From positions 6,378,833-6,442,832 of the forward strand of contig CM055738.1 in assembly GCA_029465975.1 (NCBI GenBank): a stretch of DNA of 64,000 nucleotides, written 5' to 3'. The stretch's first letter is position 1; each line of letters starts with the position of its first letter. Both the position numbers and the translations under genes were made by a program. The notes under the pieces are model-generated. The model saw nothing but the letters and a program-made list of their open reading frames with translations. It did no database searches and was not told the origin of the DNA. The DNA comes from Dallia pectoralis. Taxonomy: Eukaryota; Chordata; Actinopteri; Esociformes; Umbridae. This document shows positions 1 through 12,600 of this stretch, one piece after another.

Positions 1-324
1 GTTATAAGCAGAACAACTCCAGGAACCAGAGATCCTAAATGACGCACCTTAGGATGTAGAAAGCAAAATAAATCATATTTTTGTGTTATTCTTCTCCCAT
101 GCGTTTCATCCATTTTAAAACATTTAAAACAGTAGTTGGGCATAGGCGTGGACAAAATGACCTCTTTGTAATGCAACAGTGACCACTAGTGGTCATTTTA
201 TGAATCTAGCAGCAGGCTCGTGGGATTTTCGCTGATATTTATATATGGTAATATGGCACGTGCACATTGCATCTTAAGTTAAGACAACTTCGCCGACCAA
301 CTGATGTTTGCCCTTCTCTTGCAG

Positions 325-567
325 TTCACTTACGGTAACAAGGACCAACCTGCCAACTCGGTCACCGTCCAGATGACGTTTGTCCGCCTGCTCTCCAAAG
401 AGGCTTCCCAAACGATCACTTACCACTGCAAGAACACGGTGGGCTACAAAGACGAGGCCACGGGCAACCTGAAGAAAGCCGTCATTCTCAAGGGGTCCAA
501 CGACTTGGAGCTCAAGGCTGAGGGCAACAGCCGTTTCCGATACACCGTGGTGGAGGACAGTTGTGGA
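325..567 (+). CDS. col5a2: col5a2 penultimate coding exon
   Basis: The acceptor polypyrimidine tract and CAG end at 324; the donor GTGAGT starts at 568. There are 81 codons in phase 0 at both ends. The exon carries the cysteines of TYHC and EDSC of the COLFI fold. Sequence 1-324 upstream is intron, with no open collagen exon seen. Confidence 0.9.
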
Positions 568-850
568 GTGAGTGCACGATCCTACGTTTGTCATGTGCCG
601 ACGCTTCTACACGGGTCGGGAAATGTTTGAATTCAGATGCATGCTGGGGAAATGCTCGCGGGCGGAGGTCTTCACCTAACCTTTCTGTTTTTCCTCATTA
701 CAGCAATCCAATAGTAACTGGGGCAAGACGGTGTTTGAGTACAGGACACAGAAAACCGCCAGACTTCCAATCATGGACATGGCCCCTGTGGACATTGGCG
801 GGTCGAACCAGGAGTTCGGTATTGATATTGGGCCCGTGTGCTTCCTATAA
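325..850 (+). CDS. col5a2: col5a2 3' end: procollagen alpha-2(V) C-propeptide, last two coding exons (partial gene)
   Basis: Two exons, 325-567 (81 codons) and 704-850 (48 codons plus TAA), join in phase 0 to give the last 129 residues of a fibrillar collagen C-propeptide (COLFI domain). Borders are TTGCAG/TTC, GGA/GTGAGT and TTACAG/CAA. Diagnostic text includes TFVRLLSKEASQ, KKAVILKGSNDLELKAEGN, GKTVFEYRTQ, ARLPI and the terminal DIGPVCFL. The combination RFRY, KTVFEYRTQ, ARLPI and APVD fits COL5A2 better than COL1A1, COL1A2 or COL2A1, and the neighbour gulp1 agrees with this. The C-propeptide drives chain selection and trimerisation in the ER and is removed after secretion; alpha-2(V) then joins type V heterotrimers that control collagen I fibril assembly. 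Upstream exons lie outside the window. The usual N-I-T glycosylation sequon reads T-I-T here. Family is certain; the exact paralogue is inferred from recalled family sequences. Confidence 0.85.
704..850 (+). CDS. col5a2: col5a2 last coding exon
   Basis: The acceptor TTACAG ends at 703. 48 codons lead to the TAA at 848-850. The exon encodes the end of the C-propeptide, finishing in GPVCFL with the final conserved cysteine. Confidence 0.9.
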   Translation, partial: QSNSNWGKTVFEYRTQKTARLPIMDMAPVDIGGSNQEFGIDIGPVCFL

Positions 851-1990
851 ATTCCAACAGTAACGACAACAACGATGGAGGTATTGAAGAGAACCCAGTG
901 ACTCCTGGACTGCCAGCTGACGTGGTCAGCCTTGTACATACAAGTACTGAGGACAACAATCGCCCCGCGGCATAATATTTATTGTGTCCTCCCAGCCGTT
1001 CCCGTCAAAGCTGATAAGTTGTGCCCAGTGAACACTAGGTGAATGTTTGGGTGGAATAACGAACGACATTTAGGACGGCCGATTGCATTACAACTAAGAG
1101 TAGAATGTGTTTCGTCTCTGCTTCTGTGTAGAATACCACGGTACCAAGGCCCAAGCACATTGCCACCATATTTGTTTGTTTCGGAACGAAGACAAAAAGA
1201 TGCAAACATTTGTTAATATGAACACTTCAGAAAAGCAATGTATGGTCATTTACTGCTGTTTGTGAAAACACAATTTGGTAACGGTTTTAACAAAGTTTCC
1301 TTGAGTGCTTCGTAGATAGGTCAATTGATTTGTTATTAACATGGTGACTTTTAAAGTGACCAGACTTTAGTTGGAGCGGAAACAAACAAAAATGCATGAT
1401 AAACGTAGTATCACACTTCGAATGACAATAAGGAAGTCATGTGTGACGGTGCAATTCCTTGTTTCAATTGTGTAATCTGATTCTGGAACAGACGTGTCAG
1501 CATACGTAATAATAAGAGTGACTTTAAAGTCTTACCCGCTAGTCCGCACGAATATAACAGTTTATTCCAATATTAATAGATAGCCTAATGTTTTTCATCA
1601 TGCTTGATGTCTTTATACAAACTTCCCATGTATTTCCCATGTATAATGTAAATTGTATGGTGCTATCGAGGAAATGAATCAGGCTAAATGCTTTCACAAG
1701 CACACATTTCTGTTTTTCTTCCCAGAACTGAGGGGCCGATTTCTGTATCCAAGGTACCCTGTCCCTGACTGTGTACCGACTTGATTCAATCCAAATTTAA
1801 CATCCAGCCAGACTGTGGATTGTCCTCAGTTGTAGCTACCTCGTTTCCACAAACATGGACGCCATTAGGTGACGTGTAACCAGTCTCACAGGTTTGGTGC
1901 TATCTGTATGTTTGTAATCATGTGCTTCTCTGCCAGCGATGGTACAAGGCTGGGTTTGGGGTGCCAATAAAGATGGAGTTGAAATGGCGT
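851..1990 (+). other. col5a2: col5a2 3' UTR (inferred)
   Basis: Non-coding stretch from the collagen stop to just past the AATAAA at 1966. No internal gene is seen. Short open frames on both strands here have no recognisable similarity. The end is inferred from the poly(A) signal only. Confidence 0.55.
1966..1971 (+). promoter_or_regulatory. Candidate poly(A) signal of col5a2
   Basis: Canonical AATAAA, followed about 20-45 bases later by a GT-rich stretch (GGTGTGTGGTTGTC near 2000-2013) that fits a downstream element. It is the first convincing signal after the collagen stop. A second AATAAA lies near 2246. Confidence 0.5.
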
Positions 1991-2730
1991 GTCTTATGAG
2001 CGGTGTGTGGTTGTCTTTCAAAATAACGGCTTATGTCGTTTCTTAGTCGAGATAAATTCAAACCGTAAGTGTTTTTTTTTTCAGTTCATGATCATTTTAA
2101 AGCTTGGATTTCTTTAAACATTTTGTGATAATTTTAACACTACAACGCTGTTGTTTTTAATCTGCATGCCGTTAAGCTTTTTAAGTCACTTTTTCTTAGT
2201 TATTCTTTATAAACTCGGCTTGAGACATTGAACAAGATTACCTAAAATAAAGGATTGCTTCATTTTTGCTATGCAATACATTAAACAAAATGCTTGTCTA
2301 TTCCCAAAGCTCTTTTTTGTTTTATATTATTTAATAATATTAATTAGCTACCTTTCTACTTTTTACATAAAGTTTAGCATTACTGCATCTACTAAACAAT
2401 TTGTTTACAATAAGTAATTGTTGTCATAGTCACAGATGAGGGTTAAACTAGTTTTGTTCATTTAAATGTATTATGTTTATTGTTTAATTGCTTGATGTTT
2501 CATTAGTCAAATCAATATTCAGATTGCTTTGTTTTCATGGCAACTTGGTTTATGGTATTTATTACATTTTTCTAAATATTCTGGTGGTTGTGCTGTAGGT
2601 CAAATCTAAGAGGCAGATCAACAAGACAGTCCAGTCAATTCTGGTTCCAGGTCAGTTTTCTCCACTGAAATAAAGGATGGAATTGTTTTGTTCTACCTGT
2701 TTTCATTCCAGTGTGTCTTTGGTTATACAT
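1991..2730. other. Tail-to-tail intergenic gap col5a2/gulp1
   Basis: AT-rich sequence with no coding potential. Both genes end towards it. Minus-strand AATAAA candidates also occur at 2476 and 2558, so the gulp1 transcript could end inside this gap. Confidence 0.45.
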
Positions 2731-2736
2731 TTTATT
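2731..2736 (-). promoter_or_regulatory. Candidate poly(A) signal of gulp1
   Basis: TTTATT on the plus strand, i.e. AATAAA on the gulp1 strand, about 810 bases after the gulp1 stop. Others at 2850, 2558 and 2476 compete. The choice is arbitrary without transcripts. Confidence 0.3.
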
Positions 2737-3546
2737 CTTCCTGCTACTTGATTGGGTACTAGTACTGCGTTATAAAATATAATTTTAAAAACATTCCAGC
2801 TCCAAACCTTGCATGAATAATAATGTTCTGATAACCAATGCAGTAAAAGTTTATTTAATAACTGTAATGGAAACTTCATATTGCATACAAACTTAAAGCA
2901 CAAGTGAATATGGACAGAGGTTTTCAAAAGTGCTTTGTGGTGCAAGAAAATACTGACAAATATAAGTAAAATACATTTAAAATACACACTGATATGTGGT
3001 AAATGCTTATAAAACCCATTAAACTAAACTAACGTCCGGCCACAATGACAAGAAATTCATGAATTACAATCAACTAAAGATACACGAGGAAAATTGATAA
3101 GCAAGCTATATACGCTTGACGAGTGTTAATACAAAAACAGCCAACGTGTGTGTCTCTCGTAAAAGTTTGATGCTGAAGTCTGACAAACACAACTGTGGTA
3201 ACAACGTTAAAGCAAGTGGTCCATATTAACTGTATTCTACACGTAAGACGTACCAAAATGTTGCCACGTAATGTGCCCTCGGACATATTAACAACAGCAT
3301 CCGTTGCATGTACAAGCGAGAGGTCTCAAAACAGTTCCTTCCCATTTGAGTTCTTACAAAAATAGTGCTTTCTATGTCGGAGTGTGAATATACCTTTATA
3401 TAATAGTCTAAAACCGAATTCATATGCAAATACATAGAAACCTCAAAGACAAGAACGACGTCGACATCTTGACCGTAGACCCAATTTGGCACTTTAAATA
3501 CAAATGAGCTGAGGAACGCATCTGCTCTGGGCTCATCGGCGACTGT
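2737..3546 (-). other. gulp1: gulp1 3' UTR (inferred)
   Basis: Sequence between the gulp1 stop and the candidate poly(A) signal. It is AT-rich with no repeat array. Short open frames on the minus strand show no similarity. Confidence 0.4.
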
Positions 3547-3606
3547 CTAGATCGGGTCCAGAGAAAACACAGCGCCCTCCATGGTCAGTCCCAGATTGAA
3601 CCCCTC
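3547..3606 (-). CDS. gulp1: gulp1 last coding exon
   Basis: Acceptor TTTCACAG, 19 codons plus TAG at 3549-3547. It reads EGFNLGLTMEGAVFSLDPI. Mammalian GULP1 continues past DPL with DSRC. Here, immediately after the stop and in another frame, the bases CTAGACAGTCGCCGATGA encode LDSRR and a stop, which points to a small indel just before the end. Confidence 0.85.
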   Translation of the reverse strand, partial: EGFNLGLTMEGAVFSLDPI

Positions 3607-6600
3607 CTGTGAAACGAGTGCCAGAAACACTGTGTTAGCTTTCATCCTTCACCCCACGGGAACGTAAGACTGCTGGGACTATCATCGCTGTAGTTGATCC
3701 ATGAACGAAAAAAACTAAAGCTTGTTGAGCCAAAACTAACCGGACACGGGATCCTATATTCTTACAGATCCTATCCTTACGGGATCCTATATTCTTACAG
3801 ATCCTATTCTTACGGGATCCTATATTCTTACAGATCCTATCCTTACGGGATCCTATATTCTTACAGATCCTATCCTTACGGGATCCTATATTCTTACAGA
3901 TCCTATCCTTACGGGATCCTATATTCTTACAGATCCTATCCTTACGGGATCCTATATTCTTACAGATCCTATCCTTACGGGATCCTATATTCTTACAGAT
4001 CCTATCCTTACGGGATCCTATATTCTTACAGATCCTATCCTTACGGGATCCTATATTCTTACAGATCCTATCCTTACGGGATCCTATATTCTTACAGATC
4101 CTATCCTTACGGGATCCTATATTCTTACAGATCCTATCCTTACGGGATCCTATATTCTTACAGATCCTATCCTTACGGGATCCTATATTCTTACAGATCC
4201 TATCCTTACTTCTTCCTATATTCTTACAGATCCTATCCTTACGGGATCCTATATCCTTACAGATCCTATCCTTACGGGATCCTATATTCTTACAGATCCT
4301 ATCCTTACGGGATCCTATATTCTTACAGATCCTATCCTTACGGGATCCTATATTCTTACAGATCCTATCCTTACGGGATCCTATATTCTTACAGATCCTA
4401 TCCTTACGGGATCCTATATTCTTACAGATCCTATCCTTACGGGATCCTATATTCTTACAGATCCTATCCTTACGGGATCCTATATTCTTACAGATCCTAT
4501 CCTTACGGGATCCTATATTCTTACAGATCCTATCCTTACGGGATCCTATATTCTTACAGATCCTATCCTTACGGGATCCTATATTCTTACAGATCCTATC
4601 CTTACGGGATCCTATATTCTTACAGATCCTATCCTTACGGGATCCTATATTCTTACAGATCCTATCCTTACGGGATCCTATATTCTTACAGATCCTATCC
4701 TTACGGGATCCTATATTCTTACAGGTGTTTTTTTTTGTTTTTTATTCTTGCAAAAACTGAATGAATCCTAGTAATAGTTAAGGGACATTAAACATCGAAT
4801 GCACAAGTTATTCAGGTAGTATAAGAAATAAAAGCTCAGGGAGCTTTGGTTCAAATCCGAACAAACTTCATAGATGATGCCCAAACTTTTTATCCTATGG
4901 ATGTAAACAATAATAACGGCAGGACTTTAAACTAACCTTGAATTTACGTGACCCCATCAGTTTCCAGACAAAAAGTAATACAAATGATGAACCGGATTGA
5001 CAAGAGAAAACCCATTTTCACCCGTTTTCAGTTAATACATTATAGATCAAAATGACAGCCGTGCACGACCAACGCGGTATGAAATCGGATTACATTTTTA
5101 ATATCCCCTTTCTTCGTTGTTGACGTTAAAGATACAATCGAACGGTCTGACTGAGCTATTTTCAAATAAAATGCAACGGAAAGTGTAACTTTAACTCCAT
5201 ACAAAGTACGCCTAGAGCATCATGGGAGTGTTTCAAAGTTCCATGGAACTGTCCAAGTCACTGTCACAACAACTACAAAATAAGGGCGCATATGGGACAA
5301 AGTATTAAGGTACCAACCATCTTTGACGCTGCAGCAGCAGGAGGATAAAGAGGATAACAGATTGTTAACACACAGAGTTAAAAACGGCAAGCCAAGAAAG
5401 AAGATGAATACGTCATGCAAAAGTTCCACTTGCACCCGATACTGAAAACACATTTGAGAAGAAAGTCAGCGCGGAGGGAAATCCTGTTTTCTAATCTAGT
5501 GGGTTCAGTGAAGAACACGAGGACAGGTGGAAAAGCAATTGAGAAGCGGCCCTAGCAACCTGCGAGCACAGCAGTGCCTCCTGCTGGCTCTACTAGAGCA
5601 TAACATCAATGACCAAACTGCGTCAAAAAGCGGGACGCCCACACAGAGGAGTTATACGAAACGTAATGTACAGATGGATGCCCTGCAGGTCTCCCAAGTT
5701 TAAATCCAATTTAAATAAATTACTCTGCCAACTTAGCTTGGACTCCCAGTGTTTTCTTTTTTAAAGACGCGGGCACTGAAATGCTATTTGTAATTACAGA
5801 TAAGCTACACTCCAACTATGATAAAAGCTATCTGGTATCTATTCATGTGTCTCAGAAATGTGCGTAAGTCCAGCATGCTTCTTCAGCATGCTTCGTCATC
5901 CAAAATACAAACATTACAATGTGTGAATTAATCAATTATTGTTTTGTATCCGTAATTAACAAGAAAGAAACAGGGTAAATAATACAAGAACTAAAGGTAT
6001 TCCATTAAATATGACGCCAAGCATTATAAAATAAGTTAATCTCAAACACATAACTTTAACAAAAAGAAGCAAACGTGGAAAAATTGTCACATTTTGTAGT
6101 CAGTGCTTTTCAATAGACTGAACCATTTCGCTGACTGACAGCAATATAAACCTAAAAGTTCATTAAAGGATCAATAGGTCACAATGTCACAAAAAAAACT
6201 ACGGCCAGTTAAATCATTATTTTTACCCAGAAAGTCTCTTTGGAACAAATTCTTGTTTACAGCGATGTCCTTGGGGGAATGTAGCAAGAGGGAGAAATTG
6301 CAACGATGCTGAGAGTAAAAAGAGACAAATTGTTCACTTAAACGGTAGAAGGACACTAGTCAGACGCCAGTCAGATGCCATCACCACCAGACCACCATAA
6401 AGAACATCTCAATATAGAGCCAAAACTGAACGACAATGAACAACTGAAACGTTTCTGGTTTATTGACATTTTCTAAAGTAAAAATAAGCACGATAGGACC
6501 ACAGCCGTTACCCCAGGGTTAAGGGCTACTCTGAAACCAATAACAATGCTTGTGTTCACCATTGCTCATATGGACCCATTATACAGGCCTTATGATCAAT

Positions 6601-9600
6601 TACTGACATATCATCACCTGCATCTCGTCCAACGTGGACTGGATATCCGGGGAGAAGTCGGCTTGCCCACAGGTGAACGGATCGAAAGGCTCCGCACCAA
6701 AAAGATCTTTACCTGTGAGAAAGGCAAGCATGTGAGAAGGTGTGTGTGATTATACAGACAGTATGCACACTGCATCGGGAACAAGTTAATTGAGAATAGG
6801 AACGTTCTTCTGGTTTTTAAGAGCACAAACATAGAACATTCTCTTTTAACTGACTAATACTTTTCATTCTCTATTGCCATTGAAGTAGAACAGCAATGTG
6901 CTACAATCTGTTAGTGTGCACCCTGACAAAAACACAAGTTTTGATTTATATTATATATAAAGGAACAACATTCACATTATCACTAATCCCATGTTGCTTA
7001 TATTGTTCATCTTCATGTTGCCAAGTTCCGGTCATTTGCTTTGTTAGCAACACTATTCAGCAGATTTTGTGTATAGACATATGTAATATATTTTGTACAC
7101 ATTCATAAATGCAGATTTTTTATATAGATCGTTCTGAAAGTAGTTAACACTTAAATTGATTAGTTTAGTTTATTTTCTTTACTAAAAAATCCGATCAAAA
7201 CCCAGATGGCTGAAAAGTAAATCATTTCGGGAAATATACGATTTATGCCTTAAACTGCATCAATCAATTCTGCCGACAATGTCTTTACCTAATTTCATGG
7301 AATTACTTCGATCAAAGGCAACCGCATTTCAAAATATATTCTAAAGTTGGTTTGCAGGCAGCCGAGTGTCTTCAGGCGTTCATTCGAAGCACCAAGATGA
7401 CCACCTGTCAGTTCCAATTGAAATCACGGCTGTAATCTCACATTCATCTTTCTCCCGCGTAAGCAACCAGAGCCGGGTACTCACTCATGTCTGAAGGAGA
7501 TGCCGTCGAGGGTGTGCCGTTGCTGGCTGGTGTTGGCGCCAGGGGTGTCACGGTCGAGAAAGGAACCATGTCAAAAACATCCGTGGACATCTGGGCTTTT
7601 AAGGAGACGCTGCCAGCCTGTGAACGCGAGGGTTGTTAGATCGTTTCAACGGCTCCTTAATGCCCCGGGCAATATTGTGACCTAGATGCTGACGTCGACA
7701 TGAAAATGCATTTGAAGTCAGACTGCCAACCAACATCAAGACTAGTCTTTAAATTATTGCTAATCGAATTTGACATATTTGAATTGTCCACTCAGGACGA
7801 ACAACATGAGACAAAGACAAGTGTTCTTAATCAGAAAAGAAGGAGACGGTACACGAGGACGTGGGATGCTGCGTCTGTCCGCAGGCTTCGGGAGGAGAGC
7901 GGGCTTAGCCGGAGGAGGGGTTAGTATCCCCGCGGAAAGGTTGGACTCTGGCGAGCTCATAGGGGTGAGTGTGACCGAAGAGATCTCGAGACACGAGAAA
8001 GACGTCAGATTGTGACACCAGAAGAGCGAGGAAGGCCGGGAAAGCATGTAGGCCTCGTTAGTAGCGTTTAAGTGCAGCAGCTGTGAACAGATCGCAGGAA
8101 AACGATTCAGAGGAAGATTACAGCTTGCTGGTTAGTTCACGCACACACAGCATGACAGACATCTTACTCTGGGCCTTATTGGTTACTTAGGGGATATCTA
8201 GACACTGGCTGGGATGTCCATGCAGTTCTTACTGGTGCTACAGGACCGATCATCAGTTGCTCCTCAAGATCCGAAAGCTGCTTCTTGAGCTCAGAGTTTT
8301 CAGTTTCCAGTTCTTGAATCTGGAAAAAAGAAGAACCGGGAAACAATCTGCTTTAATCGATATCTATTTGGTAGGACGGTGGAGCACACTTATATCCTGT
8401 CCCACAAGAAGGAGCAATTCCATACCACTTGTCCAACTCTTACTCTTTTCTGTAACGTTCCGATCTGTTTCCGCGTCTCCACGTCTTTGCCACCGGACTC
8501 GAGAAACTTCTTGTAGGCCAAGTCGAACGCCTGGCCAATAGTAAGTGTTATCTCCTCTGCCTAGAAGACAACAGCATCCAAAACACCTTACAATATAGCC
8601 CTTTGAACTGGATAGAAAACACAGAGAAGGAAACACTAAAACAGAATTAAACAATGTCAGTATTTTGCGTCACAGACATTTTCAGTCATGGGTCCATTTA
8701 CTTCATTCATTAACGAGGATTCATTAACGAGGATTGAATAAATGTATCAGGGTCAACACAGTTCTTACAATCGGTTTTCCTTACGCATTTCTCACTATCA
8801 AACACGTAGCAGAGGTGTTTGTTTGACTCTGAGTCTTTGCAGATGAAGGTAAATATCCTTTTGTCCGTCTTGTCGTCGGCACAGAAGGATATCCGATGCA
8901 ACTGGCAGTTATACTGAACATCCTGAAAACAAACACAAACACTTCATTACACGAATAGCTTCCATTAATGCTTCTATTACATGCATCAACGTTTACTTTC
9001 AGTGGACTCACTTTTGTCTTGGTATCTAAGATCTTTACTCCATAAATGGAGATTTGCAACTCCACTTTCGGGGTCTTCTGTCCTTCTGACTTCTTGATAT
9101 GCCTTTGAAACTATAGCGAGGGGTTAAATATAAATATATATTAATTGTCACTTATCCGTTATAAAGAAACAGCAGTCAGACTCAACCTAAATCCTTCTGT
9201 AGCATTCAGTAAGCGCATTATTAAAAAAGGTAAAATTCAAACTATCATGAAAGTTTTTATAACCCGGGTGAACGCCCAGATTGACGGACATTTGGTGTAC
9301 AGAATAAATAAAAAGATGGCATTGACATCAAGGTCAATACAAAGTAGAAGAAACTACTTTAGATGACTGAACTACTGTGAACCAAAAACTGACCAGCCTT
9401 ACAGAAGTGTGGAGAACCTTGAAGTAACAAAAGGAGCGGACGGGTATGAAATCGAAGATTCTTATGAATAGCCTCCCAACTGAAATGTTGGCAGAGAAAA
9501 AAAGAGCGGAGAAGCCAAAAGCAAACAGAAGAGAAAGGCAAAGGGGAGCCGGGACAGCGAAGCTGACTGAACCTGAATATTTACAAAGAATCACCAAACG

Positions 9601-12600
9601 TTGGTACCCCACAAGTGGCTGTGCTATTTTCATGACCAGGAAGTCATTGACATTCTGTATAGCTATTTCCTGAGTTTTCATTCTCATGTTCATACAAGGA
9701 GACCCTTAAATATAAATAATGGATCCACTTAGATCTCAGAAAACCACTAGTTACCATGTGTAGATGACCATAAATAAAAGAGGACCTAAATAAGTTGTTG
9801 CCTGCGAATGTAGACGGTTGCCTTGCAGTGCAGATGTATGTACAAAGAGGTTCACTTCTGGGGACCATCTATATAAGCCCAATAAGAAGGAAACAGTTCT
9901 GAAATACAGCCTGAACTCAAGTTGCCAAGGGAACAAATTATATAACTAACTCACCTTTAGCTTTCTGACTGCATCTTTAACAATCTCTGTGCCTTTCGGT
10001 TGATCCACCTCTGTGTTTCCAAGAAACTAGAATATAAAGAGAACATAAAACCTTGACTTTTTACAAACAGCTATACTCAACACAGTCCTATGACACTGCG
10101 TATGTATCAATGAATGTCTTGTTGCATGTCGAACAGGCAGAAAGGCGTTGGAACATGTGATGGTTTTTTTTTTCCTTCTCTGAAAAATATGCACTACTGC
10201 TGATATCCGACAGATGGAGCAAAGGACCTCTAGCCTTAAGCTCCATCTGTCCATGGAAACAGTTTCTCCATCAATATGGCATGTCTGGCTTAGATTATGA
10301 AAACATGGGCCCTCCACCCCTTCAGCTCCTCTTATGTCATGGGTACAGGGCGCAACATCATGAGAGAGCAACAGATTGTTCTCTGTAAACTTCTTTTCAA
10401 AAAAGAAAATGAAATAAAAAACATTCACCGGCGTTACCGTATGACAGTAGTTTAAATATACAAGTTGTACCGACTACAAGTTGAACATACTATATAAAGG
10501 CTGTCTAACACCGCACCCATGTACTCTCTTCCTGATTTGTTTCCAACACAGAAGACATCAGGGGTTGCACAACAGGATAACAACGGCACAAAACGCCACC
10601 TCACGCCCATCTCCGTGGAGCTCAGAGACGGATGGGCCTACATCTGAGGGGTGTCAGCGTTCCGCGCTGCCTTGACAAATGCCGTCCGCACCCAAGGACA
10701 CGCGGCGTATTAAGCGCTGACGGTTTCCGCAGGTGGGCTCGGCTAATGACGGATGTCCCACACGCGGTGGACTGGCTCTCGTCTCTGATTGGTGCGTTCG
10801 GTCCTGCCGGACAGTGGTGCCGGTTCCACACCCTGAGCTCAGCCGGCACAATCAATCACCTCGTGAAGTTCATTGGCACGAGCGGTTCTCCGACTGCACC
10901 TCATTTCTATCCACTGCCTTCGGACATCTCCAGTCTCCTCTCTGAAGTTCCAGTCTTCAGCTACAGCAGATGTGGCAGCCTGGACTTTGTTACTTTAGCC
11001 GTCTGTTTTTTTACGGACTCACTTCAAACCGACATCTCTGGAGCTCTCGGATGCGCACTGACAGATGCTTAGCTTCAAACCGCCTGAAAGATGAGACGCT
11101 TTCTATCCTGGAGTTTACCTATAAGGTTTGTGCAGCATAACAAGACACGGGATACTAGACAAATCTGTTGATTTGTAGCAGCCGGTTCTTCCTTTCAAAA
11201 TCCCCGGAAGTATTTCGTAGGCTGTCAGGATGGTTTTTGCCTGGCTGCCTGTGTTTTCCTGCTCTTTCGCTGGAGAGTATAGCAAACACACTTGTCCTGA
11301 GCCGGGCAAAACTAAACGGCTTTACATTAAACTAGTTTTATATTTAAACTAAACTGTAGTGTCGCTGAAAACAACATTTTCTCAAGTAAACATGACTTTG
11401 TTTCCAAAGTCTTGCTTGGTGAAACCGGTACGCAGGAGAACCCTGGATTGTAATCGGTAACATAATCGGTAACATAATCGGTAACATAATCGGTAACATA
11501 TTGACTAAACACTGATTAGAGAAATTCCTATTAGATCATCATTCCGACCTTACTGGGCACTTTGACTGGTCTGGGACATGTTCCTACTGTACTGAGGCAG
11601 CCCCCGTACACACCTTACCAGAGTGGAAAATCAGAAATCAGAATCACTTTATTCGCCATGTGTGTGAACACATTTACCTAGGAAGGTGCCATTCAGAATA
11701 GAACATGTAAATTAAACTAAAGGGATGAGGGGTTACACATTCCAATAAGATACCAAAAAACAACAGTACTGACAAAAATTCCTACCGTACTGACAAATTC
11801 CTACCGTACTGACATGTTCCTACCGTACTGACACCTTCCTACTGTACTGACACGAACTGACACGTTCCTACCGTACTGACACCTTCCTACAGCCGAACTG
11901 ACACGTTCCTACCGTACTGACACGTTCCTACCGTACTGACACCTTACAGCCGTACTGACACGTTCCTACCGTACTGACACCTTACAGCCGAACTGACACG
12001 TTCCTACCGTACTGACACCTTACAGCCGAACTGACACGTTCCTACCATACTGACACCTTACAGCCGAACTGACACGTTCCTACCATACGCACTGACACGT
12101 TCCTACCGCACTGACACGTTCCTACCGCACTGACACGTTCCTACCGCACTGACACGTTCCTACCGCACTGACACGTTCTTACCGTACTGACACGTTCTTA
12201 CCGTTCTCACACATTCCTACCGTTCTGACACATTCCTACCGTTCTGACACATTCCTACCGTTCTGACACATTCCTACCGTTCTGACACATTCCTACCGTA
12301 CTGTTGGTAGTTTGCCCCACCTCAGACCACTGTAGGTGGGACCCAGAGCTCCCCAAAAGTCTGGCCGTTTCAGAGATGCCCTTATCCAAGTCCTGCCCAT
12401 GTCTCCTGCATTCAACACGTGGAACTTCAAGAACGGAATGTTCGCAAACTATCAAATCAACCCCCTCAGGTGCCCTTGTTAAGGGATGATCAATGTAATT
12501 TGTTTAGACTGTGACATGAGTTGACAACGTTTTGGCTCATCAGTGTATATGATGACATAGTTAAATGAAAGAAAAATATATACATATAAATTAACATTTG

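Noticed and set aside
325..850. Assignment of the collagen as col2a1, col1a1 or col3a1
   Set aside because: FRY, VFEYRTQ, ARLPI and APVD in the C-propeptide, and adjacency to gulp1, fit alpha-2(V) better. Some paralogue uncertainty remains.
3694..4764. 356-codon plus-strand open frame of 11-residue repeats
   Set aside because: It is entirely a 33-bp minisatellite (period divisible by three) inside a gulp1 intron. There is no splice context and no known protein family.
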